Assembly: GCA_963921935.1 (NCBI GenBank)
Contig: OY998179.1
Location: 26,161,114 to 26,225,113, forward strand
DNA from: Galeruca laticollis
Taxonomy: Eukaryota > Arthropoda > Insecta > Coleoptera > Chrysomelidae
Length of the DNA stretch: 64,000 bases
Reading direction: 5' to 3'
Position 1 is the first letter of the stretch; the number at the start of each line of letters is the position of its first letter. The notes beneath the pieces were generated by a model, which was not told the origin of the DNA, did not search any database, and saw only the letters and a program-made list of their open reading frames with translations. The position numbers and the translations under genes are program-made. Positions 11,735-23,576 of this stretch are shown here, piece after piece.

Positions 11735-12705
11735 GGAAAGGAAACTTTTAGTTAAAGATCTTTTATTTTGACATGTTTGACACACTTTTCACAGAAGTAG
11801 AATAGCTATTCAGTTCTGTGATTGTATTGAAACTAACAACCAAAGACAATACAAATATTAATATATTTTAGTTTGTCTATGTTAACAACTATATTAATTT
11901 TTATTTCGTTATTCAGTATATCATCAGTGAAACTTCATCTACTTTAGCAAAATTTGCCAAGAGAGCAATGAAATTGTACAGATTAATGAAAAAAATAATA
12001 ACAGAATCTTTGATTGGTCCATAAAATAAAAATCAGTATCTCATAATTTAAAGAATACCTATGTCCAATGTAGTAAAAATTTTTATAATTAATTTTCAGT
12101 TTGTTCATAGGTATTAAGGAGCAGTTACCCAATTAGAAGTATGCAAAAATACAAGTTCAAATTCAAACATTAATTTATTATACATTTCAAAAGTTACACA
12201 TAAAATATTAATTATTGTAAAAAAATAAAGACCTACTACAACCAGGTACTGGTTGTAATAATAATAATAACTTAATTCAAAAATATGGTTTTACAAGAAC
12301 ATTACATGAAGTGAATAAAGTAGGTTGACGATAAGTGTTATTACACTTGTTTCGCAAAAATACAATTGAATCATATACAATGGTCACATACAACAATATT
12401 AGTTATAAACTATTTGAATTCAATATAAATAAAAACACTATAAATTATATGTATAAAACTGAATCAACGACACAAGGAATTTTAAATTATAATTAGGCCT
12501 AAATACAGTAGAACTATGTTCTAGGTTGGCGATAAGTGTTATTACATATAAAAGAATAAAGTCCCTCCAGTATTCAAAACATTTTTTGCAGTTTTAGGCA
12601 CACAACATCACAACAGGAGCTTATGGTGTAAAATGAGTTTTTTCATCAAAAAAGTATAACATCATTATAAAGAATATTATAATAGTTCAATAACACTTTA
12701 GTACT
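11735..12705. other. AT-rich non-coding DNA
   Basis: No gene was recognised. A short phrase (AGGTTG-CGATAAGTGTTATTACA) is repeated at about 12321 and 12524. Confidence 0.4.
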
Positions 12706-13303
12706 TTAGAGAATAACAACAAAACCATTAGTCTTATGACAAAACTGCTTTAAGAGATTGCAGATGAACTTGCACTTCTCTTTTTTAATTTTGAGCATTT
12801 CGTCATACAGGGGAACCACTTCTTTGTTATTTGTCTTCGATTTGTTTACTAACAACTTGTAATCCTCAGTATGGTAAAGTTTAAAACTTATCTCAGTATT
12901 TTTATATTTGAGGCAACGTATATCGGATATCACCTAAAATTCTGAAATTTATGGTAATTAGAGATTTTCGTCAACACAGAAAGAATGTGGTTCTGTTTAC
13001 CTACCATCAACACTATTTCCACTGTCGGTGATGAAATATTCTGGTAATTGCAGCAGATTCTTCAATTTTAGGTATACCATATCAGCCCTAAGCAATCTAA
13101 TGTGATTTTTTCAGTTCGTCATCATTCATATTATTTATATCAATTATTTGCATTTGTTCATTATTTTCAATACCAATAAAATAGTGCAAAGTCAGCATCT
13201 CTATCTCTTCTGCTAAAATTGCTATTTCTAATTGTTCCTCCATAATAATATAATTTAATATAACAATTGATGCACACAAATAAGCATGATGTTTATATAC
13301 CAA
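12706..13303 (-). pseudogene. Unidentified two-part coding remnant
   Basis: Two minus-strand blocks look like pieces of one small gene. The first (13240 down to about 13005) starts MEEQLEIAILAEEIEML and, after a one-base frame change near 13110, continues HIRLLRADMVYLKLKNLLQL to a GT-type donor near 13005. The second (12933-12706) encodes a lysine-rich stretch ending KTNGFVVIL. The composition (charged, helical) resembles the accessory proteins carried by some Harbinger elements, but I do not recognise a family. This is weak evidence. Confidence 0.25.
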
Positions 13304-13575
13304 AGCAAACAGATAGATAGGTTATGTTCTTATATAATCTGCCAAAGTCATTATATAATAAAGTTCTTTTTCGTGTATGTGTATTACTACTTTCAATAAC
13401 TCTATAAAAAGTCATACTAAAAAGATACTGTAATGAAGTAATTTTTAATAAAAGCAGCTTTTATTACAGATCTTCAATAACTCTCTAATAACTCTGTATA
13501 TTGTTTGCGTCATGGTAATTTAAAAATTGAATGCAACTCAGGCGTTTGAAAAAAATGTTCACAAAAATATAACAC
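13304..13575. other. Non-coding DNA
   Basis: Nothing recognised. The block runs up to a fragment of the GGTGCGTTC MITE at 13579. Confidence 0.35.
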
Positions 13576-13578
13576 ATA

Positions 13579-13648
13579 GGTGCGTTCTTTTTGACTGAGA
13601 TTTCAGATCACTTCAGTTAAGGTGAACGTAAGCACCAAAAAGAACGAC
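13579..13648. repeat. Fragment of the GGTGCGTTCTTTTT MITE family
   Basis: Seventy bases match the reverse complement of the right end of the element at 4055-4523, with an internal deletion of about 20 bp. It directly abuts the left arm of the palindrome at 13649. Confidence 0.7.
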
Positions 13649-14075
13649 CGCATACGTGAATAAGGGCCACTTACACCGTACAAGTGCGAAGCTTCTGTTA
13701 ACAAAACCAGGTTTAACTTATTAAAACTTAGATTAACTGTACTGTTTGGCTTGCACCGTCATTTATTTAAACTAGATTAAAGTTAAGCCACAGTTCTGGT
13801 AATTTTTCTGTAAGTTGGTACTGTGAATATCTTCACTTGCATAATTCTTAACCTAGATTATACTTGTTTGTCCAGCAAATGAGTGTATGAGTATTTAGTT
13901 TGTGCAGTAATCCTAGGATTCTAAAATCTACTGTCGAAAGTTTATTATAATTGTATGCCGAGCAATGACATAAATCATGACCCTGTACATGGGAAAACAG
14001 GGTTTAGTCAAAAAGACCATTTAAAATTCCGAAATGTGTTAATTAAACACCTAATATATATTTTTTAATTATTAA

Positions 14076-14769
14076 CCCTACAGCGGGCGCTTCATGTCCG
14101 AGATACCGACGCCCCCCTCCTACCTTCCTGGATCATCAATCCACAAACTCTTGTTAAACGTTTAGCCATACCGGTCGGTCATAGGTGAAATATTGTAGAG
14201 CGCGCCTGCTGTATACGAGTTTGTTAGTGAATATTTTACAGTAGTAAGGTAAGTTAAATTGCACATATTTTATGGTATTGTTAATGTATTTTTATTAAAA
14301 TATTCAAAAGTAAATTAGAAACAAAACTGTATTTTTATGACTTTGAGACAGACTTCGTGAAATATCTGGAAACCACGACACTACACACCAACAAGATGCT
14401 CCACCGGATGGGCAGACAGGACGATGCGCTAATGCAGCACAAAGAAAAGCCGAAAGACACGTTTTTATTGTCAAAAATGTTTAAAATTTTATGTCTAGAA
14501 TACGTGGGCATTATTTGTAATGATTGTTATGAAAATAATTAAAAAGTTATCCGATTTCTATAAGTAGCCATTTTTAGTTTGAAGGTTTTCTTCAAACATG
14601 TTTTTTTATGTTAAAAATAAAACTAATAATTATAAAACAAAATGTTATTTTATTTTACAGCCCCGAATAAAAATAAATATAAAAATTTCAAAAATTACAA
14701 TGTTATACAATCGGTCCGTGAGACGGACGCGTCTGCTATTTTCCAAATACTTTACGCGCCGCTCTAGGG
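14076..14769. mobile_element. 694-bp piggyBac-like non-autonomous element
   Basis: TTAA at 14072-14075 and 14770-14773. The ends start CCCTACAGCGGGCGC and, reversed, CCCTAGAGCGGCGC, matching the TTAA-CCCTA start typical of piggyBac elements. In Harbinger copy 1 (near 10800) the same site is uninterrupted and has one TTAA, so insertion and target duplication are demonstrated inside the window. A 61-codon frame at 14357-14542 (starting MKYLETTTLHTNKMLHRMG) may be a transposase scrap; I cannot place it. Confidence 0.92.
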
Positions 14770-15213
14770 TTAATTATTATTTATTAACACTGTTACTTAA
14801 CAATTTTTTATTATCTGGTTTGGATAAACTAGAAACAAGTTTAACAAAACAAAAAGCTTGTTATTTTCTTTAAATATTTTTTCCCTGGACAGTTTCTCAA
14901 AGGTGACCTAAAATTAAACTCCAGACAATTTCTTAAATATTTTTTTATTATATAGTATAGATAAGCATCAGTGCGATTAATTTAGGATTAATAATAAAAA
15001 TTAAACTCTCGAAATGTTTAAGGATCTCTTTGAACTAAAAATAAAAAGAATCTCACACAACGTGGGATCCTTTTTTTGTGTGGGTCTAAATTCCTGAACT
15101 TGCATAAAATTTTAGGATGGTTAGGAGCTGATTAATTGGTGATATGGTACATGGTTTCTAAAAATAAGGAAGTAGTAATCATGTACTTTTATTTTTCCCT
15201 TTTTTCCTTATCA

Positions 15214-15510
15214 CTAACCAAAAAATAATGATTTTATGATAAACTTACAAATCATAGAGATATTCTCTACTTGATTTTCTATATTTCCAGAAGTTATAGC
15301 TGTCCCTTTTAATAATCCGAATCTTCTAAAAAAACTCAATTCATCGAAGTCATCAAAATAATTTGACCTTTCATAATTACGCCTACGAAAGCCAAAATCG
15401 TTAATTTCCAAAGTATCTAAAAAATCCTCTAAGAAAATTTCTTCTTCCAATTGCAAATAAACCATATTTTTATACAAAAAATACCACTTGTGGGCAGAGT
15501 AGGCGTACAC
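15214..15510 (-). pseudogene. HARBI1-like transposase N-terminal fragment (copy 2)
   Basis: This is the counterpart of 11337-11519. It encodes LEEEIFLEDFLDTLEI, then YERSNYFDDFDELSFFRRF and about 30 further residues. The RSNYFDDFDELSFFRRF pattern is the part of HARBI1-type proteins that leads into the DNA-binding helix. No catalytic domain follows. The sequence differs clearly from the N-terminus of the HARBI1-type gene at 15934-23129, so the two belong to different Harbinger families. Confidence 0.6.
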
Positions 15511-16479
15511 ACATAAAATGAAGGGTTAAGATTCAAAGCTTAGCCTTTAACGTTGAATAATTCCTCGAATTTGGGAAATCTAATTTAACAGCTAGTTAAG
15601 TAATTAAATTCGGTTAAATAAGTGACGGTGCAAGATAACATTTACTTGAAACTTGGCTTAGGTCGTAAAAACCATAGTTAACAAACGGTGCAAGTGGCCC
15701 TAAGAAACAAAACATATAAACATAACCTATCTCGATATCACTGAAAACTGAAAACCACGATAACAAAATCAAGCGGTTATCAGACATATCGAGATAGGTT
15801 ATGTTTATATATTTTGTTTCTTATTCACGTATGCGTCGACAGGGACATAAACAACAAAGAAATATATAGGAAAAGAAAACTTGATTTATAGGAAAATATA
15901 TTACAACAATTAAAAGAAATGAAAACAATGTTATTACATAATAAATAAATATCCTGTTCCAACGAAATGATTTCGAATTATCCTCCTTTGAAGGTGACTT
16001 GCTGCTGCTAAATCAGGATCCACTCCGACCTCTATGTTATCATTAGGCAAATTGGCATACATTCCATAGTCCACTTCCTCTTCAATTTCATCTGGTTCTG
16101 GGATATTATTTTCCACACACATATTGTGTAAAACAATGTAAGCATTAACAATTAAACCGCATTTTTGAGGAGCATAATGCAGAACCAGTGGCGGATCCAA
16201 GTTACTGTTTAGGGGGGGGTAATGGATATCAAATTTAACAAAAGTAAAATTTGAGTATATTTCCAATAGACATAGAAAATAATAAAAACAAATAACATAG
16301 TTGGTATGTCACAAAAATGAGATCGAAATATATTTCCAGTCAACAATATCTGCTCAACATGAAAATAACTGAAAAAATTAATATTTTTTCGGTCATCATA
16401 TTAATAATAAATGAAACAAATAACATTCTGTACATATCAAAATAAAATAAAAACACATTTCTAATGGTATATATATACA

Positions 16480-16867
16480 GAGTGTAATCCAACCCCTTGC
16501 ACTCCCGTATATGATGGATGTAGGATACCATTTTTAAACGAATTACCGTGCTGAAAAATTCAAAGAAAAAAATCTGGAAAAATTGAATTTGGTTTTTAAA
16601 ATTCGCCGAAACGTTGAGAACCGCCGTTCTCCTAACCATAGCTCACTAGAATAGAGCTGTAAGAAGCCAATGACGGGATGACGGCTCTGAGACAACTGAA
16701 GTTCGGCGTTCGGCGGACAGCGATTCCTAGCATTTCGGCGAATTTTAAAATTCAAATTTTATATTTTTCCAGATTTCTTTTCGAATTTTCGGACTACCGT
16801 AATTTGCTTCAAAATGGTAATCTACACCCGTCATTTACAGGAATGTAAGAAGCTAGATTACACCCTG
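16480..16867. mobile_element. MITE inside the hAT element, CAG-GTGTAATC ends
   Basis: The left end is CAGAGTGTAATC after TA (16478-16479); the right end reversed is CAGGGTGTAATC. The arms share a pattern of GGTGTAG-ATACCATTTT and inner AATTCGCCGAAA/TTTCGGCGAATT. The right flank is CATATA, so the TA duplication is only approximate. No coding sequence. Confidence 0.65.
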
Positions 16868-17085
16868 CATATAATGAAAATAACATATCACAAAGATAAG
16901 TTATAACTGTACTCATAACATAATAAAAATGGTGAAAACAAGAAAATAAAATTCTACATATCACAAACATTAAAAAAAGCAGTCTTCATTTCTGTAATGA
17001 TCAAAACAGACAGAATACATATAAGGTTGATTAAAATGTTTGGTAGTCCCACATCTCACGACCAGAAATATAATGAAAATCAATT

Positions 17086-19608
17086 TTATATAACAAATTC
17101 CAGTTTTCTTTCCTTCACCTTTCCGAATTTATCAATTACGTTTTCGACATTGACATTGATATCTCTGTGAATATGTAATAAAGCAAGTCCAGATAACCTC
17201 TCTTGAGACATGGTAGACCTCAACCATGACTTCAGTCTTTTCAAGCTAGAAAAACTTCGTTCTGCTGATGCGACCGTTACTGGAATTGTACAAAGTATCT
17301 GTAGAAGCATATTGATAGTGGGATAAATTTCTTTACTACACTCTTTAAGAGCCGAGAGAGCACAATCCAATATTCTGACCAAAATAATAATTCTGATTTG
17401 AGATTCATCGACAGAATATCGATATCATTCATAGGATTCACTTTCATCATATAATCTAAGATACTATTCACAGAGTCATTTAGCAGATGCAGATCACTCT
17501 GAGTCTTTTCTAAAATGATGTTTGGTACTAGCACATTCAATTCAAAAACGTTCAATATTTCATCTGTGAATCTGTCATTTAGATCTTCGATAATGCTATC
17601 TAACAATGGAATGAAAATGTTCACTCTATAATATGCCTCTGCGCTTTCTGCTTTGGCATTTGGACGATTTGTTTGTCTGGCAGTAATACGCGGTAATGTC
17701 ATTTCGGTTCCCAAAGTGAGCATCATTTTGGTAGTGTCGTCGAAAATTTTACGAAAAACCGAATCGGAATTTTTTCTTTTATCGTTCAAAATTTTTTTTG
17801 TATTATTTGTTATATTTTTTGCTAGTTGTTTATCTAGCGATTTGGTTTGCAGTACTCGGCTGAGGGTGATTGTAGCTGATAAAATTTCAGAAAGTGCATG
17901 AAGTGTAACAAGAAACAAAGGGGTAGTTATTGAACTTTTCAAAAGCGTAGCTTTGGTAGATGAATCTCTCTCTTTCCATTGTGAGATCAAATCTAAAGCT
18001 TCTACGATTTTTATCAAATTCAATTGGAACCTCATAACCGCTTCATGTCTCTCTAACCATCTTGTTTCGCATAAACTTATGAGAGATAAGTTGTTAATAG
18101 ATTTGAGAACAATATTTCTTTTTGACGAAGCATTAAAAAAGACTATTATTTCTTTTATTGTACCAATTGCATTTCGCACAGCCTGCACTGTAGAACATTT
18201 AGAAATTGACAAATTCAGTGCATGGCTGTAGCAGGGGCTTCTAATTGCTCCCTTAAGAGTACCCTTTAATTCGGTAACTGCACCCTTCACCTCACCTGTC
18301 AACACACTACACCCATCAGTACCTATGGCAACACAATTCTGCAAATCAAGACCATATTTATTCAGTGTACTTAGAACTGTTTTTGCTAATACATCGCCAG
18401 ACAACACTGGTTCTTGTGTAAAATCATCATAATTTTCTTTATGACAATCTATAAATTCAATAAAATCCTCTCGCATATGGCAATTCTCTAAATCAACATA
18501 CCTAATTATGAAGGACATTTGAGAACAGTGACTAATATCAGTTGTTTCATCAAATATTATTGAGAAAAACTTACTTTTCCTGATTTTTGCCCATATCACT
18601 TCCCTTATTTCATCACCACAAAACCTAATGATCTCATTTTGTGTGATTTTACTGATATATGTTGCAGTAGCTGAAGATTTTTCTAAATGATTCTGTAAAA
18701 TTTTATCTCAAGCTTCTACACGAAATCGCAGTAACTCACGAAAGTTGCCTTCATTGATGACAGAAGATGAAGTTAGCTCTCCATCGCCACGATGCCCGCG
18801 TAATGGAATATTTTGACGACCTAAAAATATGATAGATTCAATAATTGGTTTGAGTCTCTGTCGGTTCTCTTGGACGCGCTTCAGTCTATCGTTATTTATA
18901 ATATTTCTAATGTCTTTTTGTGGAGATTCGTAAGTCATTAGGAAAGATTCGGCAAGAGACACACTATTTTTGTGATAATAATTATTTTCATGTCTGATTA
19001 AATCGCCGTCTTTCCCAAGTAATTTCGAAAAAGTTATCAGGGGACTGAAAACTAATTTTTGTAATTTGGTTTGTTGATGGGAATCACCAAACTTTGCAAA
19101 TACAAAACAAAATTTACAATATATAGGTACCTTTCGAACTTTCAGAATACATCAACCAGTTGAATTGTTTAAAATGTTTGGAGGATAAATAACACCTCAC
19201 CTCTTTACCACATTTTTTGTGAAGAGAGAATGGTAGTTTACGGTCAGATGGTATCAACTCACATTTAAGTATATTGTATCTGTCAAAATCACTCATGTTT
19301 TTGAACGTGTAGGTCCCAATATCTATATAGACACTCACATCGTCAGTTGATGTTGATGGTTTGAATTCTAACTCTGCAATCTCAATATCCGGCTGATTTT
19401 CAATGGATTCCTCCAATTTCTCATTTTCGCCAAGTTTATTTTCATTCTCAACTGGACTCGTATACCTCAAACTAGTATTTATGTCCAATTCAGCTTTGCT
19501 ACTGCTAGGTGTTATCGATACAACTGATTCTTCAAATTGCTGTTCAACAGTTTTGGTTTTCTTGATGAAAAATGAATCCAAACTGGCATTAACTCTTTTT
19601 TTACTCAT
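17086..19608 (-). pseudogene. hAT transposase (TTF zinc finger, DUF4371-type, hAT dimerisation)
   Basis: Likely start is MSKKRVNASLDSFFIKK at 19608, the usual opening of this zinc-finger MYM-like hAT group; a Met six codons upstream is also in frame. After an acidic linker comes the TTF-type finger (IDIGTYTF to CGKEVRCY, then after a frameshift near 19120 YCKFCFVFAKFGD). From 18962 follow RHENNYHKNSVSLAESF and VINEGNFRELLRFRVEA, with a stop at about 18708. The RNase H-like core (IIFDETTDISHCSQM, IGTDGCSVLTG, CYSHALNL, LCETRWLERH) runs 18599-17390. After another frame break the C-terminal SAERSFSSLKRLKSWLRSTM dimerisation segment ends at 17086. At least one stop and two frameshifts; recently decayed. 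Confidence 0.9.
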
Positions 19609-21689
19609 TTTTGTCTGAAAAATCAATGAATAACATATTATAAATCATAATTTGTGAACTTAATGATTCACCCACGATGAGAACAATAACAATATACTTA
19701 CAAATTGATTTATTTAGTCATCACACCACACCAAGCAGAAAGAACGATAAACTCTTCAAAAACAAAATAGGTACGATAGAAATAATACGTCCCGCCACCG
19801 CTTACCCGGCTTACTACGCCAATTACAGACGAAATGCAACAGAAGTAAATCGCCGTCGATCGTCAATCTATCTGAAAATTTGATGCCTTTGACGGGTCGG
19901 CTCGACAATATTCGAGTTCAAGTGCAGGGAAGGGATAAGATGTAGATGTACAGTGCATTTTGTGGAAGGGGGTGCTAGCGTTCGAACACGGTGGAGTGCT
20001 GGCTCTCAACCTTAGCCTTAGGGAATTTTGAAAATGTCATAGCATTTTTTTTTACTTCAAAGCTGATTCGGCACTGAAACTGTGAATATTTCGACGAGGC
20101 TTGGGGGGGGTAATTACCCCCTTTACCCCCCCCTGGATCCGCCACTGTGCAGAACCCCGGTGCTTTAGCAAACAGCGAAATCTACTTTTAAGTACCCCAT
20201 TGCACCTCTCTACAGTGCTTCTTACCGACTTAAAAGTATTATTAAATCTTCCTTCTTCTGGTCTGACTGCATTAGGAGGTGGAGTTAACAACCACGGCCG
20301 TAAATAGTAACCTAAAAAGGAAACAAATATTACAGTAATATTATGATTTGTTCTGATGATTTAAGTAACATTTTATATATAGGGAGTGTCTCTCTTTGCT
20401 TCTCTTATTTTGCAATAAAATAGTATGAAAACATTTTCTTTTCAGATAATATTATCTAATACAGTTGAACAACCAGTTTGTATATATATTTAATTTGTGA
20501 TATTTATATTTTATCTAATAGCACTCAGGCAGAAGGCATTAAACTTATTGGTGCAAACCGCTTTACAATGCAATAATGATAAAAATAGTAATAATAATTA
20601 CCTGAATCACCATTTAGAAATAATGGATTTTGTGTGTTTCTCCTATAAACTTGCTCAATTATCTGGATTACATCTCCAAATATGCATATCATGCGTACTT
20701 TCAGGAAAGGTGGCATTTATGTTTAAAACTTTTTAAATTTTCATCACATATCTGTAAAATTATTGAATTTGAATAGAAAGATCCACATTGTTTTGAACCT
20801 GTTACTTTGTTCTTAATAACATTTTAAAAAATTGCCTGATTTTTGCAAATGATTGACAAATCATAGTAAACAGGTTATATTATCACCATAATATGAATTA
20901 AGATACTATTTTGAATTAATATTTACCAAATATCTATGTAATTTATAACCACAAACTCTTTAAAAAAGTTACCATATTTCAAATTTATTACTGTCAATAT
21001 TGTGCTAAATAATATTTCATAATTAATATTTGGACTACTAGTTGAACATTTATCGAGTGGTAGTTTTTGATATATTCAGGATAAAGTGGATCATTAGTGT
21101 GAGGTGCTGTAAGTGCCACATGGGTACAGTCTATAACACCCTCGATTCCAGGGAATTGATATTTTTCATAGAACCTAAAAAAAAATCCAATATTTTTTCA
21201 TCAAACACACTCAAAAATATTATTATTAATAAAATTTAAATAAATTTGAAAACTTCATTGTAGTTTAAGACTTCTCATGTCTACATTATCAAGGAAGTAG
21301 AGAAAATTTAGCAATAACTTATTCATTTCAAGATTAAATTTGCAAATATAACAAACCTATTTCATAATCTCTTTAACTCTCCAATATTTCTTGGAAACTG
21401 GACCCATTCACTAAAGATATTGGAGGAAGTTAATGCTGTGCAAACTTCTTTCTCACACAACGGCTTACACTAGATTGGCTTCCAACAATTTCCTGGTAGC
21501 TGCCTGTTGCCAAAACCGCAGTGTCACAAATACCTAAAAGTTTTATGAAATTTTTATGTATTATAACTATTACAAGTAATTTCAAATCATAAATTTAATT
21601 CTACCAACCTTCGTTTGCACACTTAAAGCTGATCTTCGACTAGGTTGGATTAAAAGTTCTATTAACTGTTTAGAAAGTTATAACCTGGG

Positions 21690-22920
21690 TTTATTAACTC
21701 TATCAAAAATTAACTATTAATTAAGTATATTTAAGGAAATTTAAAGGTTATAAATGCGACGGCAGCTGTTCATCGGAGAGCATTTATGGGTGTGAATATG
21801 GAATATATCACATAACCCGCGGCGCCATGCAATTTTTGTTTTATAGACAAAAACAAGTAATTGAGAAGATAGAGATTTTACTAAATTGCAAAATATAAAA
21901 ACTTAGTAAAGAGGTGAGGTCAAACATTAAAAAAAGAAATATTATTTGAATAATAGCAAAGATCAATCCTTTAATCAGATTTGAGTAGGTATCGAAATTT
22001 ACTTACAACAAGGGGGTAATACTCTATTGGTTTATACTAAAATATTCAAGTAAGAAATTAAAAATAATTAAGTCTTAATTAGTAAGTTAATAAAACCTTA
22101 GATATTTTCCCAGTATAACTACAATAGTGACTTTTCAACAGTACTATATATAGTACTATAGTTTACACTTTCAAAAAAATATTATTGTATTACATAGTAG
22201 GATTGTAAATTTATTTATGGTGAGGTTTATTTAATTTTAACTACTCAAAATATAATTTCCCTCAAACTTTAAAAATAATAATTGAATTAGTGAAAGTAAA
22301 AATAAAGAGAATTCTGGCCTGCTCGTCCTTATAGGTCCTCCAAGCTCTCTTGGTCTCTGGAATACTCTCATGTGTCGTAACAACTACAAAGACTTTATTT
22401 TTCTGTCATTTTGGGCGTGGAGTGTATACTCAAAATCAAGCACATGTCTTACAAAACAAAACGAGGGATAGACGTATTTTACCAACAATAGCTATTTTTA
22501 AACTACCTTAGAAACCCAAAAAGAACTCTTTTTAATAACAAAAAAAACCATTCCTGATTTTGAGATGACAAAAAAATGATGGATAAATCAAATTTGAATA
22601 GATAGGATCTTAAGTAGGCAGCTCACCTTATTAAAAGGGTTATATCCCCACACAAATCACAAATTTGGGATTACTAAGGGTTTTTTACCAATAACAAAAA
22701 AATTACCACAAGGTATAGGTAAAACCTACCTCGTTTCTTGTTTTCTACCAAAATGCCGATTCAAAAACTTTCCTATCCAATGAAATAAGATCACTTGTTT
22801 CTCTCCCACACCCTAACAAATACTCTATATTTGACAAGTTCTCTTGGTGGTCTAACTGGTAGGTACCAATAAATCAAAAATACTGATTCTACCAAAAGCC
22901 AGTGGCGTATCCCAAAATCA
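21690..22920. other. AT-rich gap inside the Harbinger pseudogene
   Basis: About 1.2 kb separates the N-terminal block from the next coding block. It holds no recognised gene. CCAGTGGCGTATCCC at about 22901 resembles an hAT end, but no partner was found. The gap could be an intron or a decayed insertion. Confidence 0.4.
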
Positions 22921-23129
22921 ACACGTTACAGTCTAAATAGTTTTATGAAATGATCTTCCGGTAGTTTGAAAGGATCACTTCTTTCTAATATTAGCCTCTC
23001 CCTCGCATTTTCAAATTGCTCTTCAGCATTCTCCAAATCATTTAATACTTCAATTGCTATTAAATCCTCTACATCCATATTGTTTAACCAACGAAACAAC
23101 AACAATGTAATATTTTCATCATAAGTCAA

Positions 23130-23560
23130 AAAATAGGTTAGGAAGTGAAGTAGAGTAGGTTATAAAATATCACAAGACAAGTGTCAAGTTTTGCACAATT
23201 TCTACTCCCCCACATTCCCTTCCTAATTTTCTATTGGTAAAAGCAGTATAATATTTGGGGGAGTGTTTTCTCTTATGCTTCGGGGAGTGAATTTTCAAGA
23301 ATACCACCTTGGCATTCGGGAGTAGAAAACGTATATTTTCGTTTACAATTTCTGCTCTCTCAAATTCAAGCATAGTCCCTCCGAAGTAGTCGATTATTCC
23401 CAAGGGAGTTTACATTATGGAGAACGTTTTTCATGCAAAAAAAAGATAACATGGAAATTATTTATTGACATTTAAATTAAATGTTACATTTGTACAATTT
23501 TCAAAATTAATATTAGAAGGAATATTACTTTCGCTTACATTTACAGTTTTTGTGATTGCG
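23130..23560. other. Unassigned DNA with a 77-codon frame
   Basis: A minus-strand frame at 23170-23403 (starting MGIIDYFGGTMLEFERAE) resembles nothing I know and has no supporting context. It may be chance or a scrap of the Harbinger 5' region. Confidence 0.25.
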
Positions 23561-23576
23561 CTAGTAGTGGTACCTA

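Larger units (their letters stand above)
13664..15700. mobile_element. PIF/Harbinger-like non-autonomous element, copy 2
   Basis: The ends read GGGCCACTTACACCGTA and, reversed, GGGCCACTTGCACCGTT. TAA flanks it at 13661-13663 and 15701-15703. Without the nested piggyBac-like element and its TTAA the core is about 1,339 bp, close to the 1,353 bp of copy 1. The two cores differ by scattered substitutions and short indels. Coding content is one HARBI1-type N-terminal fragment only. Confidence 0.9.
13649..15835. mobile_element. Small palindromic element split by Harbinger copy 2
   Basis: The right arm (15786-15835) is the reverse complement of a left arm that exists in two pieces: CGCATACGTGAATAA at 13649-13663, and the continuation from 15701 (TAAGAAACAAAACATATAAA) to 15737. 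Removing the Harbinger element and one TAA restores a hairpin with arms of about 50 bp and a loop of about 48 nt. This identifies the TAA on each side as the Harbinger target duplication. Confidence 0.8.
16186..20147 (-). mobile_element. hAT transposon, 3,962 bp, with 8-bp target duplication
   Basis: Both ends read CAGTGGCGGATCCA (right end reversed), followed by G-rich runs. TGCAGAAC flanks the element exactly at 16178-16185 and 20148-20155, the 8-bp duplication expected of hAT transposition. The insertion lies inside the HARBI1-type gene, whose coding sequence resumes on the other side. The interior holds a nearly complete hAT transposase on the minus strand and a nested MITE (16480-16867). 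Confidence 0.96.
15934..23078 (-). pseudogene. HARBI1-type Harbinger transposase, in pieces and cut by an hAT element
   Basis: Minus-strand blocks in the right order spell a HARBI1-type nuclease. 23078-22926: N-terminus ending RSDPFKLPEDHFIKLFRL. 21670-21600: QLIELLIQPSRRSALSVQTK. 21535-21363: ATGSYQEIVGSQSSVSRC, then after a frame change VCTALTSSNIFSEWVQFPRN. 21176-21070: FYEKYQFPGIEGVIDCTHVAL with the first catalytic Asp. 20737-20588: NATFPESTHDMHIW, then the GDSG second Asp. 20310-20150: YYLRPWLLTPPPN to VERCNGVLKSRFRCLLKHR with the catalytic Glu. 16177-15934: LHYAPQKCGLIVNAYIVLHN to the stop. Several gaps have AG/GT edges and may be introns. An hAT element splits the last coding block, and an extra G in a GGGG run next to the insertion site shifts the frame. 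Non-functional. Confidence 0.88.

Noticed and set aside
17653..18231. Two plus-strand frames
   Set aside because: Antisense to the hAT transposase core.
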